This document shows positions 1 through 6,177 of a stretch of DNA of 6,177 nt, piece by piece (position 1 is the first letter of the stretch; every line of letters begins with the position of its first letter). Position numbers and translations under genes: made by a program. A model generated the notes under the pieces. That model was not told the DNA's origin and did no database searches. It was given only the letters and a program-made list of their open reading frames with translations. Location of the stretch: positions 1 through 6,177 of the forward strand of contig CANTEO010000091.1 in the NCBI GenBank assembly GCA_947652855.1, read 5' to 3'. Source of the stretch: an uncultured Roseburia sp. (lineage in GTDB: Bacteria > Bacillota > Clostridia > Lachnospirales > Lachnospiraceae).

Positions 1-1323
1 GATTTCAAGACGAAGCCTTGTGATGCAGTTGTCAAGAGATTTTACATTCTCTTTTCCGCCAAGCCCTTCCAGAACAACTTTTGCAACTTCTGTGAAGTTG
101 TTGTTGGAAAGGACCGCTTTCTTCTCAGCTTCTAAATCTTCATCTTCCCTGCCCGGCGTCTTTAAGTCAAACGCCGTAATCGCAAAACGGAATACCAGAT
201 AGAAAACGATAAACGCCGCAATGCCAAGAGGAATGATCATCCAGGTCTTCGCCGCAGCCGGCAATGACGCTGAGAACACAAGATCCGTCGCGCCTGCCGA
301 GAAGCTGAAGCCTGCTCGGAACCCAACAAGCGTCGTAATGACAGTGAACACGCCATAAAGCACTGCATAAATCGCGTACAGAACCGGAGCCGCGAACATA
401 AATGCGAATTCAAACGGCTCGGTAACGCCGCAGACAAATGCACAGACAGCGGAGGATAATACAAGGCTCGTCGCCACTTTCCTGTTTTTCGCTGTATGTA
501 TCATAGCCAAAGCCGCGCCTGCAACACCAAACATCATACATGGGAAGAAGCCGGACATATACATACCAAGGCTCCATGTCACGTCTGCGCTTGTATCGCC
601 AGCCCAGAAATGGGAAAGGTCGCCAAGGCCGATTGTGTCAAACCAGAACACATTGTTCAATGCGTGGTGCATGCCGAACGGAATCAGCAAGCGGTTAAAG
701 AACGCATAGAGGCCGGAGCCAAGCGCGCCCATATTTACAATGCCGTTTCCTAATGCAACAAGCCAGCCGAAGATAACCGGCCATACGAACATCAGGATGC
801 CGGCCGCAACGATAGAAACGACGCCGGAGATGATCGCCACGCAGCGCTTGCCGCTGAAGAAGGCCAAAACATCCGGAAGCTGCGTTCCTTTGAATTTGTT
901 AAAGCAGCTGGAGCCGATCACGCCGGCCAGGATGCCGATGAATGCATTTCCGATTTTATCGAATGCAAGCGTCTTTGTCGCGTCCTCCGCGATGCTTGGC
1001 ATCAACGCAGTCACTACGCCTGTAGAACACAAGGTTGTGATCATTAACCAGGACGCAAGAGCCGCGATAGAAGCCGCGCCGTCGTTGTCGTCCGCCATGC
1101 CAACGCCAACGCCTACTGCAAAGAGAATCGGAATATTGTCAACCAGCGCGCCGCCGGCCTTTACCAAGAAGAATCCAAGGTAATTCAAAAAGCCGTGCAT
1201 TTCACCGCCCTGCATGGTAGAAGGGCAGAGCGCATATCCAATGCCCATCAGAATACCGCAGATAGGCAGGACTGCAACAGGAAGCATTAAAGACTTCCCC
1301 AGTTTTTGTAAATATTTCATCAT
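1..1323 (-). CDS. PTS EIICB permease, glucose/N-acetylglucosamine family (3'-partial)
   Basis: Membrane sugar transporter that takes up a hexose or amino sugar and phosphorylates it during import. The frame is open for exactly 441 codons from ATG at 1323 to the window edge, so the C-terminus is missing. Residues 1-385 form the hydrophobic EIIC domain. It opens with a QKLGKSLMLPVAVLP segment typical of the family and contains NRLLIPFGMHH (210-220), the conserved GVTEPFEF loop (299-306) and AGFSFSAGATD (337-347). The linker DLKTPGRED (386-394) is shared with E. coli NagE and PtsG. The EIIB domain begins near 405 and reaches DNCITRLRLE, whose Cys433 is the expected phosphorylation site, just before the cut. 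The SFSAG loop favours N-acetylglucosamine (NagE-like), while the PFGMHH stretch is closer to PtsG, so the substrate is uncertain. A separate EIIA upstream probably supplies the phosphate. Two tandem ATGs occur; 1323 is preferred for its ribosome binding site spacing. Confidence 0.93.
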   Translation of the reverse strand, partial: MMKYLQKLGKSLMLPVAVLPICGILMGIGYALCPSTMQGGEMHGFLNYLGFFLVKAGGALVDNIPILFAVGVGVGMADDNDGAASIAALASWLMITTLCSTGVVTALMPSIAEDATKTLAFDKIGNAFIGILAGVIGSSCFNKFKGTQLPDVLAFFSGKRCVAIISGVVSIVAAGILMFVWPVIFGWLVALGNGIVNMGALGSGLYAFFNRLLIPFGMHHALNNVFWFDTIGLGDLSHFWAGDTSADVTWSLGMYMSGFFPCMMFGVAGAALAMIHTAKNRKVATSLVLSSAVCAFVCGVTEPFEFAFMFAAPVLYAIYAVLYGVFTVITTLVGFRAGFSFSAGATDLVFSASLPAAAKTWMIIPLGIAAFIVFYLVFRFAITAFDLKTPGREDEDLEAEKKAVLSNNNFTEVAKVVLEGLGGKENVKSLDNCITRLRLEI

Positions 1324-1333
1324 AAAAAGTTTA

Positions 1334-1340
1334 CCCCCTT
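1334..1340 (-). promoter_or_regulatory. Ribosome binding site of the EIICB gene
   Basis: AAGGGGG on the minus strand lies 10 bases before ATG 1323 and 13 before the second ATG at 1320. The spacing decides for the first ATG. The site is G-rich rather than the canonical AGGAGG used by the neighbouring genes, so initiation may be somewhat weaker. Confidence 0.7.
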
Positions 1341-1346
1341 GTTGTA

Positions 1347-1367
1347 GTTTCGCCCTAGCATCGAAAC
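1347..1367 (-). other. Small inverted repeat between ptsH and the EIICB gene
   Basis: GTTTCG and CGAAAC form a perfect 6-bp stem around a 9-base loop in the 62-base gap, ending 6 bases before the EIICB ribosome binding site. A U-rich run precedes it on the transcript, and no U-run follows, so it is not a standard intrinsic terminator. It could be an mRNA-processing or stability element, or chance. The stem is seen in the sequence; its function is inferred. Confidence 0.4.
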
Positions 1368-1385
1368 AAAAATCAAATTAAAAAT

Positions 1386-1643
1386 TTATAGATTAGCCTT
1401 CAGAAATTCCTCTACTGCCTTCGCAGCGTCATTTTCATCCGGTCCCTCTATCTGAACTGTAATGCTTGAGCCTTTTGTGGCGCTAAGGCCCATTAGCTTC
1501 ATGATGCTCTTGGCATCCGCCTCTTTCCCATCCTTTGAGATGGTGATCTTGCTCTGAAAGCCCCCGGCCAATTTAACCAACAGCCCGGCCGGCCTTGCGT
1601 GAATTCCAAGTTCGTCTGTGATTGTGTAGTTGATAGATTTCAT
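1386..1643 (-). CDS. ptsH: HPr, phosphocarrier protein of the PTS
   Basis: Small cytoplasmic phosphocarrier that takes phosphate from Enzyme I and passes it to EIIA domains. At 85 residues it has the normal family length. The active-site motif GIHARPAG places the phosphorylated histidine at position 15, exactly as in the family. KSIMKLMGL places Ser46 at the site used by HPr kinase/phosphorylase in Gram-positive bacteria. P-Ser-HPr is the usual corepressor of CcpA, so the protein probably takes part in carbon catabolite repression as well as transport; that role is inferred from the family. The ATG is 8 bases after AGGAGGAG, which overlaps the ptsI stop codon, so translation is probably coupled to ptsI. 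The gene ends in TAA, with no obvious terminator before the permease gene. Confidence 0.97.
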   Translation of the reverse strand: MKSINYTITDELGIHARPAGLLVKLAGGFQSKITISKDGKEADAKSIMKLMGLSATKGSSITVQIEGPDENDAAKAVEEFLKANL

Positions 1644-1651
1644 GATTTTTT

Positions 1652-1659
1652 CTCCTCCT
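1652..1659 (-). promoter_or_regulatory. Ribosome binding site of ptsH, overlapping the ptsI stop
   Basis: AGGAGGAG on the minus strand, 8 bases before the ptsH ATG. The ptsI stop codon TAG (1660-1658) supplies its first bases, so a ribosome ending on ptsI sits on the ptsH initiation site. This suggests translational coupling. Confidence 0.85.
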
Positions 1660-3271
1660 ATATCTCTCTGATTGCTTTTCTAAGCTCCAATACATATGTG
1701 GGAGACACGGAAAGCTCATCCACTCCCATGTCCACAAAAGCTCTCGTCAGGCTCGTGTCGCTCGCTAACTCCCCGCAGATGCCGACCCACGCGTTTTCCT
1801 TATGGCCGTTCTCCACCGTCATTTTAATCAGGCGCAAAATGGCTTCATGATGGGTGTCGCACAAATGCTCCAGCTTTTGGTTCTGTCGGTCAATCGCCAA
1901 TGTGTACTGCGTCAAGTCGTTCGTGCCAATGCTGAAGAAATCCACTTCCTTCGCAAGCTCATCGCTGATGATGGCCGCCGCCGGCGTTTCGATCATGATG
2001 CCAAGCTCCACGTCGCCGATTGGTATATTTTCCGAAATCAGCTCTTTTTTGACGTTTTCCACAATTTCTTTAATCTTTACGATTTCATCGACTGAAATAA
2101 TCATAGGGAACATGATAGAGGCCGTTCCATATGCGCTTGCCCGGTAAATCGCCCGCAGCTGCGTATGAAAAATCTCCGGCCGGTCAAGGCAGATCCGGAT
2201 CGCGCGGTATCCCATCGCCGGGTTCTCCTCCGCTTCAAGGCCAAGGTAGTCCGCTTTCTTGTCCGCCCCGATGTCAAGCGTCCGGATAATCACTTTCTTG
2301 CCGTTCATCTTCTCCAAAACTTCCTTGTAGCTCTTAAACTGCTCCTCCTCGGTCGGGAGGCTGTCCCTGCCAAGGTACAGAAACTCGCTTCGAAACAGCC
2401 CGATCCCGCCGCCGTCAGCCTGCAGGACGCGCTCTACGTCCACGATATTCCCAATGTTGCAGTAAACGTTCACTCTCCTGCCGTCCGTCGTGACATTGTC
2501 CTGGCCGATGAGCTTCTTTAAGTTCTCCGTCTCACGAAGCCACTCATTCTTCTTGGCGATCCGATCCTGAAGGACGTCTTCCGGCGGGTCAATTAGGAAT
2601 TCGCCCGTATAGCCGTCCACCACCGCCATCTTCCCCTGGTACTCATCCCGCAGGACAACCTCTGTATTCACCAGGGACGGAAGGTTTAAGCTCCGCGCTA
2701 AGATCGCCGTATGGGAATTGGCCGACCCATGAATCGTGACGAACGCCAGCGCCTTGCTTTTGTCAATCTGAATCGTCTCGCTTGGCGTAAGGTCCTCCGC
2801 AAGCAAGATTACGGGCTCGTCGGAATTGACAGAAGCGTCCCCAACGCCCATCAGCACATTAATCACACGGTTGGAGATGTCGAGGACATCCGCGCACCTC
2901 GCCCTCATATATTCGTTCTCCAGGGCCGCAAACATCTGCGAATAGCGGTTCCCGGTCTCCTTTACGGCGTATTCAGCATTGCAGTTGTCAGAGATCATAG
3001 CCTTGATGTCTTCCAGATAGCCCTCATCCTCCAGCAGCATCTTATGCACGTCGAAAATCATCGCTTCTTTTTCGCCGACGCTCTCAAGCGCGTTATGATA
3101 CAGCTGATCAAGCTGGCCCTTGGCTTCATTGACCGCGTATTCGAACCGCTTGAGCTCCCCCTGCACATCTTCCACGCGCGTCTTCGTCAATGTGTGCTCT
3201 TTCTTGCGGTAAATATAGACTTTTCCGATCGCTATGCCTTTCAAGACGCTTTTGCCGATACATTTAACCAT
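1658..3271 (-). CDS. ptsI: PTS Enzyme I (PEP-protein phosphotransferase)
   Basis: Cytoplasmic enzyme that phosphorylates itself from phosphoenolpyruvate and passes the phosphate to HPr, the first step of the PTS. The 537 residues are close to the usual 570-575, with a slightly short C-terminus. The order is an N-terminal region (1-145, with the HPr-binding helices), the phosphohistidine domain (about 150-225) and the PEP-binding barrel (about 255-537). The active histidine is His187 in HGSANSHTAILARS. Barrel motifs are GIGLFRSEFLYL (Arg294), IIRTLDIGADK (Arg330), NPAMGYRAIR (350-359), the second PEP-enzyme signature FFSIGTNDLTQYTLA (445-459) and GICGELA, whose Cys499 matches the catalytic acid Cys502 of E. 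coli. The sequence before the histidine is GSANSH instead of the common GGRTSH. ATG 3271 is fixed by AAGGAGGG 4 bases upstream, which is merged with the EIIA stop codon. Confidence 0.97.
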   Translation of the reverse strand: MVKCIGKSVLKGIAIGKVYIYRKKEHTLTKTRVEDVQGELKRFEYAVNEAKGQLDQLYHNALESVGEKEAMIFDVHKMLLEDEGYLEDIKAMISDNCNAEYAVKETGNRYSQMFAALENEYMRARCADVLDISNRVINVLMGVGDASVNSDEPVILLAEDLTPSETIQIDKSKALAFVTIHGSANSHTAILARSLNLPSLVNTEVVLRDEYQGKMAVVDGYTGEFLIDPPEDVLQDRIAKKNEWLRETENLKKLIGQDNVTTDGRRVNVYCNIGNIVDVERVLQADGGGIGLFRSEFLYLGRDSLPTEEEQFKSYKEVLEKMNGKKVIIRTLDIGADKKADYLGLEAEENPAMGYRAIRICLDRPEIFHTQLRAIYRASAYGTASIMFPMIISVDEIVKIKEIVENVKKELISENIPIGDVELGIMIETPAAAIISDELAKEVDFFSIGTNDLTQYTLAIDRQNQKLEHLCDTHHEAILRLIKMTVENGHKENAWVGICGELASDTSLTRAFVDMGVDELSVSPTYVLELRKAIREI

Positions 3272-3275
3272 GACG

Positions 3276-3283
3276 CCCTCCTT
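3276..3283 (-). promoter_or_regulatory. Ribosome binding site of ptsI, overlapping the EIIA stop
   Basis: AAGGAGGG on the minus strand, 4 bases before ATG 3271. The EIIA stop TAA (3284-3282) supplies its first two bases. The same stop-within-SD design recurs at the ptsI/ptsH junction. Confidence 0.85.
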
Positions 3284-3767
3284 ACTTCTTCGTGCAGGTG
3301 ATCATCTCGTCCCCGACCTCTACCATTCCCTGCTTCTTGCATTCCACAGACGCATAGTCCGCGCTGTTGCAGACGAGCATCGGGGTCACGGTGTCATAGC
3401 CGGCTTTGCGGATTTCCTCAAGATCCGCCTCCAGAAGAAGCGTCCCCTTCGTCACGTCCTGATCCGCCTTCACCTTTACGTCAAAGTGCTGCCCTTTCAG
3501 CTGAACCGTGTCCAGCCCCACATGAACCAGCAGCTCAAGCCCGTCGGGCGTCGTGATGCCGATTGCGTGGCCGGTAGGGAAAAGGGTCGTGACTTTGCCG
3601 TCGGCCGGCGCGTAGAATTTCCCCTCCGAAGGCTTAATCGCGACTCCCTTGCCTAAAATCTCCTCCGCAAAAGTCGGATCCGCCACTTCGCTGATCGGAA
3701 TGCACTCGCCTTTCGCCGGCGCAAAAAGCATGATTTCCTTTTTTTTCATAAAATCAAATAACCCCAT
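3282..3767 (-). CDS. crr: Free-standing PTS EIIA, glucose family (EIIA-Glc/Crr type)
   Basis: Soluble phosphotransfer protein that accepts phosphate from HPr and donates it to the EIIB domain of a glucose-family permease, most likely the one encoded three genes downstream. From ATG 3767 it has 161 residues; E. coli Crr has 169. It begins MGLFD, as E. coli Crr does. Family motifs follow: FAPAKGECIPISEVADPTFA (15-34), GVAIKPSEGKFYAPADG (41-57), TGHAIGI with the auxiliary His67, and LLVHVGLDTVQLKG with the phosphorylated His82 (matching His75 and His90 of E. coli). A longer reading from ATG 3782 would add five residues, but that ATG lies inside the ribosome binding site. The symbol denotes the family; regulatory roles of enteric Crr, such as inducer exclusion, should not be assumed here. 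It is the first gene of the PTS cluster. Confidence 0.94.
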   Translation of the reverse strand: MGLFDFMKKKEIMLFAPAKGECIPISEVADPTFAEEILGKGVAIKPSEGKFYAPADGKVTTLFPTGHAIGITTPDGLELLVHVGLDTVQLKGQHFDVKVKADQDVTKGTLLLEADLEEIRKAGYDTVTPMLVCNSADYASVECKKQGMVEVGDEMITCTKK

Positions 3768-3774
3768 TTCAATG

Positions 3775-3780
3775 CCCTCC
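3775..3780 (-). promoter_or_regulatory. Ribosome binding site that sets the EIIA start
   Basis: GGAGGG on the minus strand, 7 bases before ATG 3767. The alternative ATG at 3782 begins just before this element and has no well-spaced site of its own, so the shorter protein is preferred. Confidence 0.8.
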
Positions 3781-3830
3781 ATTCCTGTTATTTTTTGTAA
3801 AAATTGCCGGAAATCGAATCTCAGATTGCT

Positions 3831-3844
3831 TTAACAACTGTTTA
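3831..3844. repeat. Imperfect palindrome spanning the predicted +1
   Basis: TTAACA and TGTTTA flank a 2-base centre with one mismatch. The element covers the predicted transcription start of the PTS operon at about 3839-3841. The position suits an operator, but it is short and lies in AT-rich DNA, so chance is possible. Confidence 0.25.
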
Positions 3845-3846
3845 TA

Positions 3847-3875
3847 ATGATATCATATCCCAATTTTATTTACAA
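3847..3875 (-). promoter_or_regulatory. Sigma-A promoter with extended -10 for the PTS operon
   Basis: On the minus strand, the -35 TTGTAA (3875-3870) is separated by exactly 17 bases from the -10 TATCAT (3852-3847), and TG one base before the -10 makes it an extended type. An A/T-rich stretch upstream could act as an UP element. Transcription would start near 3839-3841, giving a leader of about 72 bases before the EIIA ATG. The -10 lies inside the perfect palindrome ATGATATCAT (3847-3856). The gap of 3783-3895 holds no recognisable intrinsic terminator for the upstream PBP gene, so read-through is possible. Confidence 0.65.
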
Positions 3876-3878
3876 GTT

Positions 3879-3888
3879 CTTTATAAAG
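3879..3888. repeat. Perfect 10-bp palindrome upstream of the -35
   Basis: CTTTATAAAG lies three bases upstream of the -35 hexamer, within AT-rich DNA just after the PBP stop codon. It could be half of an activator or repressor site, or a chance A/T palindrome. It lacks the GC stem and U-run of a terminator. Confidence 0.25.
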
Positions 3889-3895
3889 TTTTTTA

Positions 3896-6177
3896 TTATT
3901 TTACAAAAGCCGCGTCCAGCGCCTGCTGCATTTCTAACGTATATTTCCTGCTGTATATTTGCCCGATCAGATCCATTCCCTTTTGATGGAGCATCTCTTT
4001 TTTTCCGAAATAATCCGGTGACGTCGGGCTTAACGCCTCTATCTGCGCGATCACCGCGTAAATTTCTTTTCCGATCCTTCGGTCCGCCCTGTAATCGGCT
4101 ACGGTGTACCCATCTGACAAAACCTCGCTGTCCGGCCGGCCGGGCAGGAATTCTTCTCCCGCCCCTTCCTCCGACTCCTCTTTCGGGCCTGCCTCGTCAG
4201 GGAAGAATGCGCCTTCTGTATACCCATGGCCGTCAAGCAGCGCTTTCATCGCGTCCTTCCATATGGCCGCCGGATAAGTGGAGCCATACAAAGATCCAAG
4301 GCGCTTTGGCGCGTCATATCCGACCCAGACGGAAATTGTGTAATATGGGGTGAAGCCGCAAAACCAGCCGTCCTTGCTGTCGTTTGTCGTCCCGGTCTTT
4401 CCAGCGGCCTCAACGCCTGACGTTAAGCCCCACTTCATGGACGCGGCCGTTCCGCGGAGCAGCACACCTTTTAGGATATCAATCATTTCAGACGCGGCCG
4501 AACGGTCATACACCGCTTTTTCCTGCGCGTCTTCATAGAGGCTGTTCCCGTCGATATCCGATATGGATTGGATGCAGGTCGGCTCCCTGTACTTGCCCTG
4601 ATTGACGATGGCGGCATAGGCGCCGGCCATCTGCTCCGTCGTCACCCCGTAGGTCAGGCCGCCCAAAGCGGAGGAGAGCGTCTCGTCTTCCGGCACAATG
4701 CGGTCAAATTTCATTTCCTTTAAGAACGATAAGCCGTATGGCACGCCGATCTCGTTGGACAGCCAGTATGCGCACCCGTTCTTAGACTGCTCCACCGCCT
4801 GCCGAAGGCTGACGCCGTACCCTCCCAGGGCGGAAACCGCCTTGCTCTTTTTGGCGGCCGAGACGTCAATGTTTTTTAACGTAGAATCTGCGGAGTAGCC
4901 TTTCATCAAGGCGGGCAGATAGACGATCAGCGGCTTGACGGAGCTGCCAGGCTGGCGGTAGGACTGGTAGGCGCGGTTTAGCGTATAGCGGTCTAAAAAC
5001 CCCTCCTGGGACCGTCCGCCAATGATTGCGGCCACTTTTCCCGTGGAGTTGTCAATCGCGGTTAAGGCGCCCTGAAAGTCGTACATTCCGGAATCCCCTA
5101 CGGATATGTCCATGTTTAAGGAATTGTCCACAATGGACTGCAGCGCGTCCTGCGCCTGGCTGTCTAACGACGTATGGATTTTATACCCTTTTACGTACAG
5201 CTCTTCTTTTATGTCCGCATAGCATTCCTGGTAGCCTTCCAGATATTCCTTATATTCCTCATGCGTGTTGAAATGATAGCGGAACAGAAAGCCCCTCTGC
5301 CCCATCAGGTATCTTACCGCGCAGTCCGTGGCGTATGTCGTCTGATAATTGTTCACCCGCCCTCCGAGGCTCTCTTCCTTCGCGCGGATCTTAATTTTCT
5401 CGCCTTTCGCCTGGCTTAGCTCCTGGTCATTGATGTACCCGCATTCATGCATATCCTGTAAAATCTTGTTCCTGCGCTTGATCGCGCGTTTTTTGGATTT
5501 GAACGGGTCGTAATAGGCGGGGCGGTTTGGAATGGCGCAAAGATAGGCCGTCTGAGATAACGTGAGGTCTTTCGCGCTTTTGCCGAAATAAATTTGCGCG
5601 GCTGCCTCGATGCCATAAATATTGTTCGCAAAACAGCAGTTATTGACATAAAACTCCATGATTTCCGCCTTGGTGTACTGTTTCGTCAGCTCTGCGGCGG
5701 CCATGATCTCCTTGATTTTCCGCTCCAGGGAAATTTCGTTGGAAAGGTAAATCTTACGCGCAAGCTGCTGCGTGATGGTGCTTGCGCCGTTTAAGGTGTC
5801 CCCTTTGGAACGGACTGCCTCCCATATGGCGCGGAAAATGCCCTTTAGGTCATAGCCACGGTTCTCCCAAAAGGCGCGGTCCTCCACTGCGACAAATGCG
5901 TTGACTGCGTCTTTTGGAAGGTCGCGGAATTTCAGATAGACGTTTTTTTCCGACATAGAGAGCTTTGCGATCTCGTTTCCGTCCTTATCATAAATATAAG
6001 AGACGTTAGACGGGATAAAGTCTTCCCTGACGCTTTCATTGACTTGTGAACGCATCAAGGAAGACCACTCGGAAACGTCTTTTCTGAAATACAGCAAAAC
6101 CCCGCACAGCGGGATCAAAAAAAGAAGATGAAGACATAGTTTTAAATGAGCCAAGCAAAGCAGGATATAGATCTCTT
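3896..6177 (-). CDS. Class A penicillin-binding protein, bifunctional (5' end uncertain, probably partial)
   Basis: Membrane-anchored peptidoglycan synthase that polymerises lipid II and cross-links stem peptides outside the membrane. Residues are numbered from TTG 6154 (752 residues). An N-terminal hydrophobic segment (about 5-22) is the anchor. The GT51 domain (about 50-245) shows EDRAFW with catalytic Glu91, GASTITQQLARKIYL (123-137), RKIKE with Glu149 as the second glutamate, and YGIEAAAQIYFGK (180-192). The transpeptidase domain (about 355-640) shows SSVK with nucleophile Ser404 and Lys407, SKN (457-459) and KTGTT (586-590). All three penicilloyl-serine transferase motifs are intact. An acidic linker (about 650-678) leads to a helical tail of about 70 residues. 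Motif 1 has Asn98 where His is usual. The TTG at 6154 has no ribosome binding site, and the frame stays open and hydrophobic to the window edge, so the true start is probably upstream. It belongs to the PBP1a/PonA group. Confidence 0.93.
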   Translation of the reverse strand, partial: EIYILLCLAHLKLCLHLLFLIPLCGVLLYFRKDVSEWSSLMRSQVNESVREDFIPSNVSYIYDKDGNEIAKLSMSEKNVYLKFRDLPKDAVNAFVAVEDRAFWENRGYDLKGIFRAIWEAVRSKGDTLNGASTITQQLARKIYLSNEISLERKIKEIMAAAELTKQYTKAEIMEFYVNNCCFANNIYGIEAAAQIYFGKSAKDLTLSQTAYLCAIPNRPAYYDPFKSKKRAIKRRNKILQDMHECGYINDQELSQAKGEKIKIRAKEESLGGRVNNYQTTYATDCAVRYLMGQRGFLFRYHFNTHEEYKEYLEGYQECYADIKEELYVKGYKIHTSLDSQAQDALQSIVDNSLNMDISVGDSGMYDFQGALTAIDNSTGKVAAIIGGRSQEGFLDRYTLNRAYQSYRQPGSSVKPLIVYLPALMKGYSADSTLKNIDVSAAKKSKAVSALGGYGVSLRQAVEQSKNGCAYWLSNEIGVPYGLSFLKEMKFDRIVPEDETLSSALGGLTYGVTTEQMAGAYAAIVNQGKYREPTCIQSISDIDGNSLYEDAQEKAVYDRSAASEMIDILKGVLLRGTAASMKWGLTSGVEAAGKTGTTNDSKDGWFCGFTPYYTISVWVGYDAPKRLGSLYGSTYPAAIWKDAMKALLDGHGYTEGAFFPDEAGPKEESEEGAGEEFLPGRPDSEVLSDGYTVADYRADRRIGKEIYAVIAQIEALSPTSPDYFGKKEMLHQKGMDLIGQIYSRKYTLEMQQALDAAFVK

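Noticed and set aside
1341..1369. Possible internal promoter before EIICB (TTGTTT-17-TACAAC)
   Set aside because: Both hexamers are weak, and transcription would start within or next to the ribosome binding site.
2711..3301. Long plus-strand open frame (196 codons) opposite ptsI
   Set aside because: It lies entirely antisense to a well-supported enzyme gene, has no recognisable domain, and is explained by the codon bias of ptsI.
3768..3782. EIIA start at ATG 3782
   Set aside because: That ATG overlaps the GGAGGG serving ATG 3767, and the protein from 3767 starts MGLFD like known EIIA-Glc.
3808..3822. Possible CcpA cre site in the EIIA leader
   Set aside because: Only about 7 of 11 defined consensus positions fit, and the outer half-sites are poor.
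1587..4141. GGCCGGCC octamers at 1587-1594 and in the PBP linker region near 4134-4141
   Set aside because: They fall on Gly/Pro/Ala/Arg codons in GC-rich coding sequence, and two copies 2.5 kb apart give no evidence of a functional repeat.
3234..4353. Plus-strand open frames opposite the EIIA gene and the PBP 3' end (3234-3656, 3847-4353), and a similar one at 740-1183 opposite EIICB
   Set aside because: Their translations lack family motifs or plausible composition, and they overlap genes with intact catalytic motifs.
1..6177. tRNA, rRNA, CRISPR, insertion sequence or phage features
   Set aside because: No repeat arrays, transposase motifs, terminal inverted repeats or tRNA-like cloverleafs were seen; nearly all the DNA is accounted for by five genes.

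Overview
The window looks like an ordinary chromosomal segment from a low-to-moderate GC Gram-positive bacterium. It is most likely a Clostridia member, perhaps Lachnospiraceae, but this is inferred from protein style only. Supporting signs are strong AGGAGG-type ribosome binding sites, AT-rich gaps between GC-richer genes, an HPr that keeps the Ser46 regulatory site, and a bifunctional penicillin-binding protein of Firmicutes type. All five genes lie on the minus strand, so the biological order runs from high to low coordinates.

First (6177 to 3896) is a class A penicillin-binding protein with both a glycosyltransferase and a transpeptidase domain; its true N-terminus probably lies just outside the window. 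A 113-base AT-rich gap follows. It holds a good sigma-A promoter with an extended -10, flanked by short palindromes. Downstream is a tight sugar phosphotransferase (PTS) cluster: a free-standing EIIA of the glucose family (crr-type, 3767-3282), Enzyme I (ptsI, 3271-1658), HPr (ptsH, 1643-1386) and, after a 62-base gap with a small hairpin, a membrane EIICB permease of the glucose/N-acetylglucosamine family (1323 to the window edge). The permease is cut off just after its phosphorylated cysteine.

Together the four PTS genes encode a full relay: PEP to EI (His187), to HPr (His15), to EIIA (His82), to EIIB (Cys433), to the sugar carried by EIIC. In the first two PTS junctions the stop codon is built into the next gene's ribosome binding site, which suggests translational coupling. 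The PBP makes peptidoglycan and appears to be a separate unit, although no terminator separates it from the PTS promoter.

I found no RNA genes, mobile elements, CRISPR arrays or phage signals, and no clearly novel system. The points worth checking are the promoter palindromes, the hairpin before the permease, the sequence variant around the EI active histidine, the mixed substrate signature of the permease, and a His-to-Asn change in the PBP glycosyltransferase motif.
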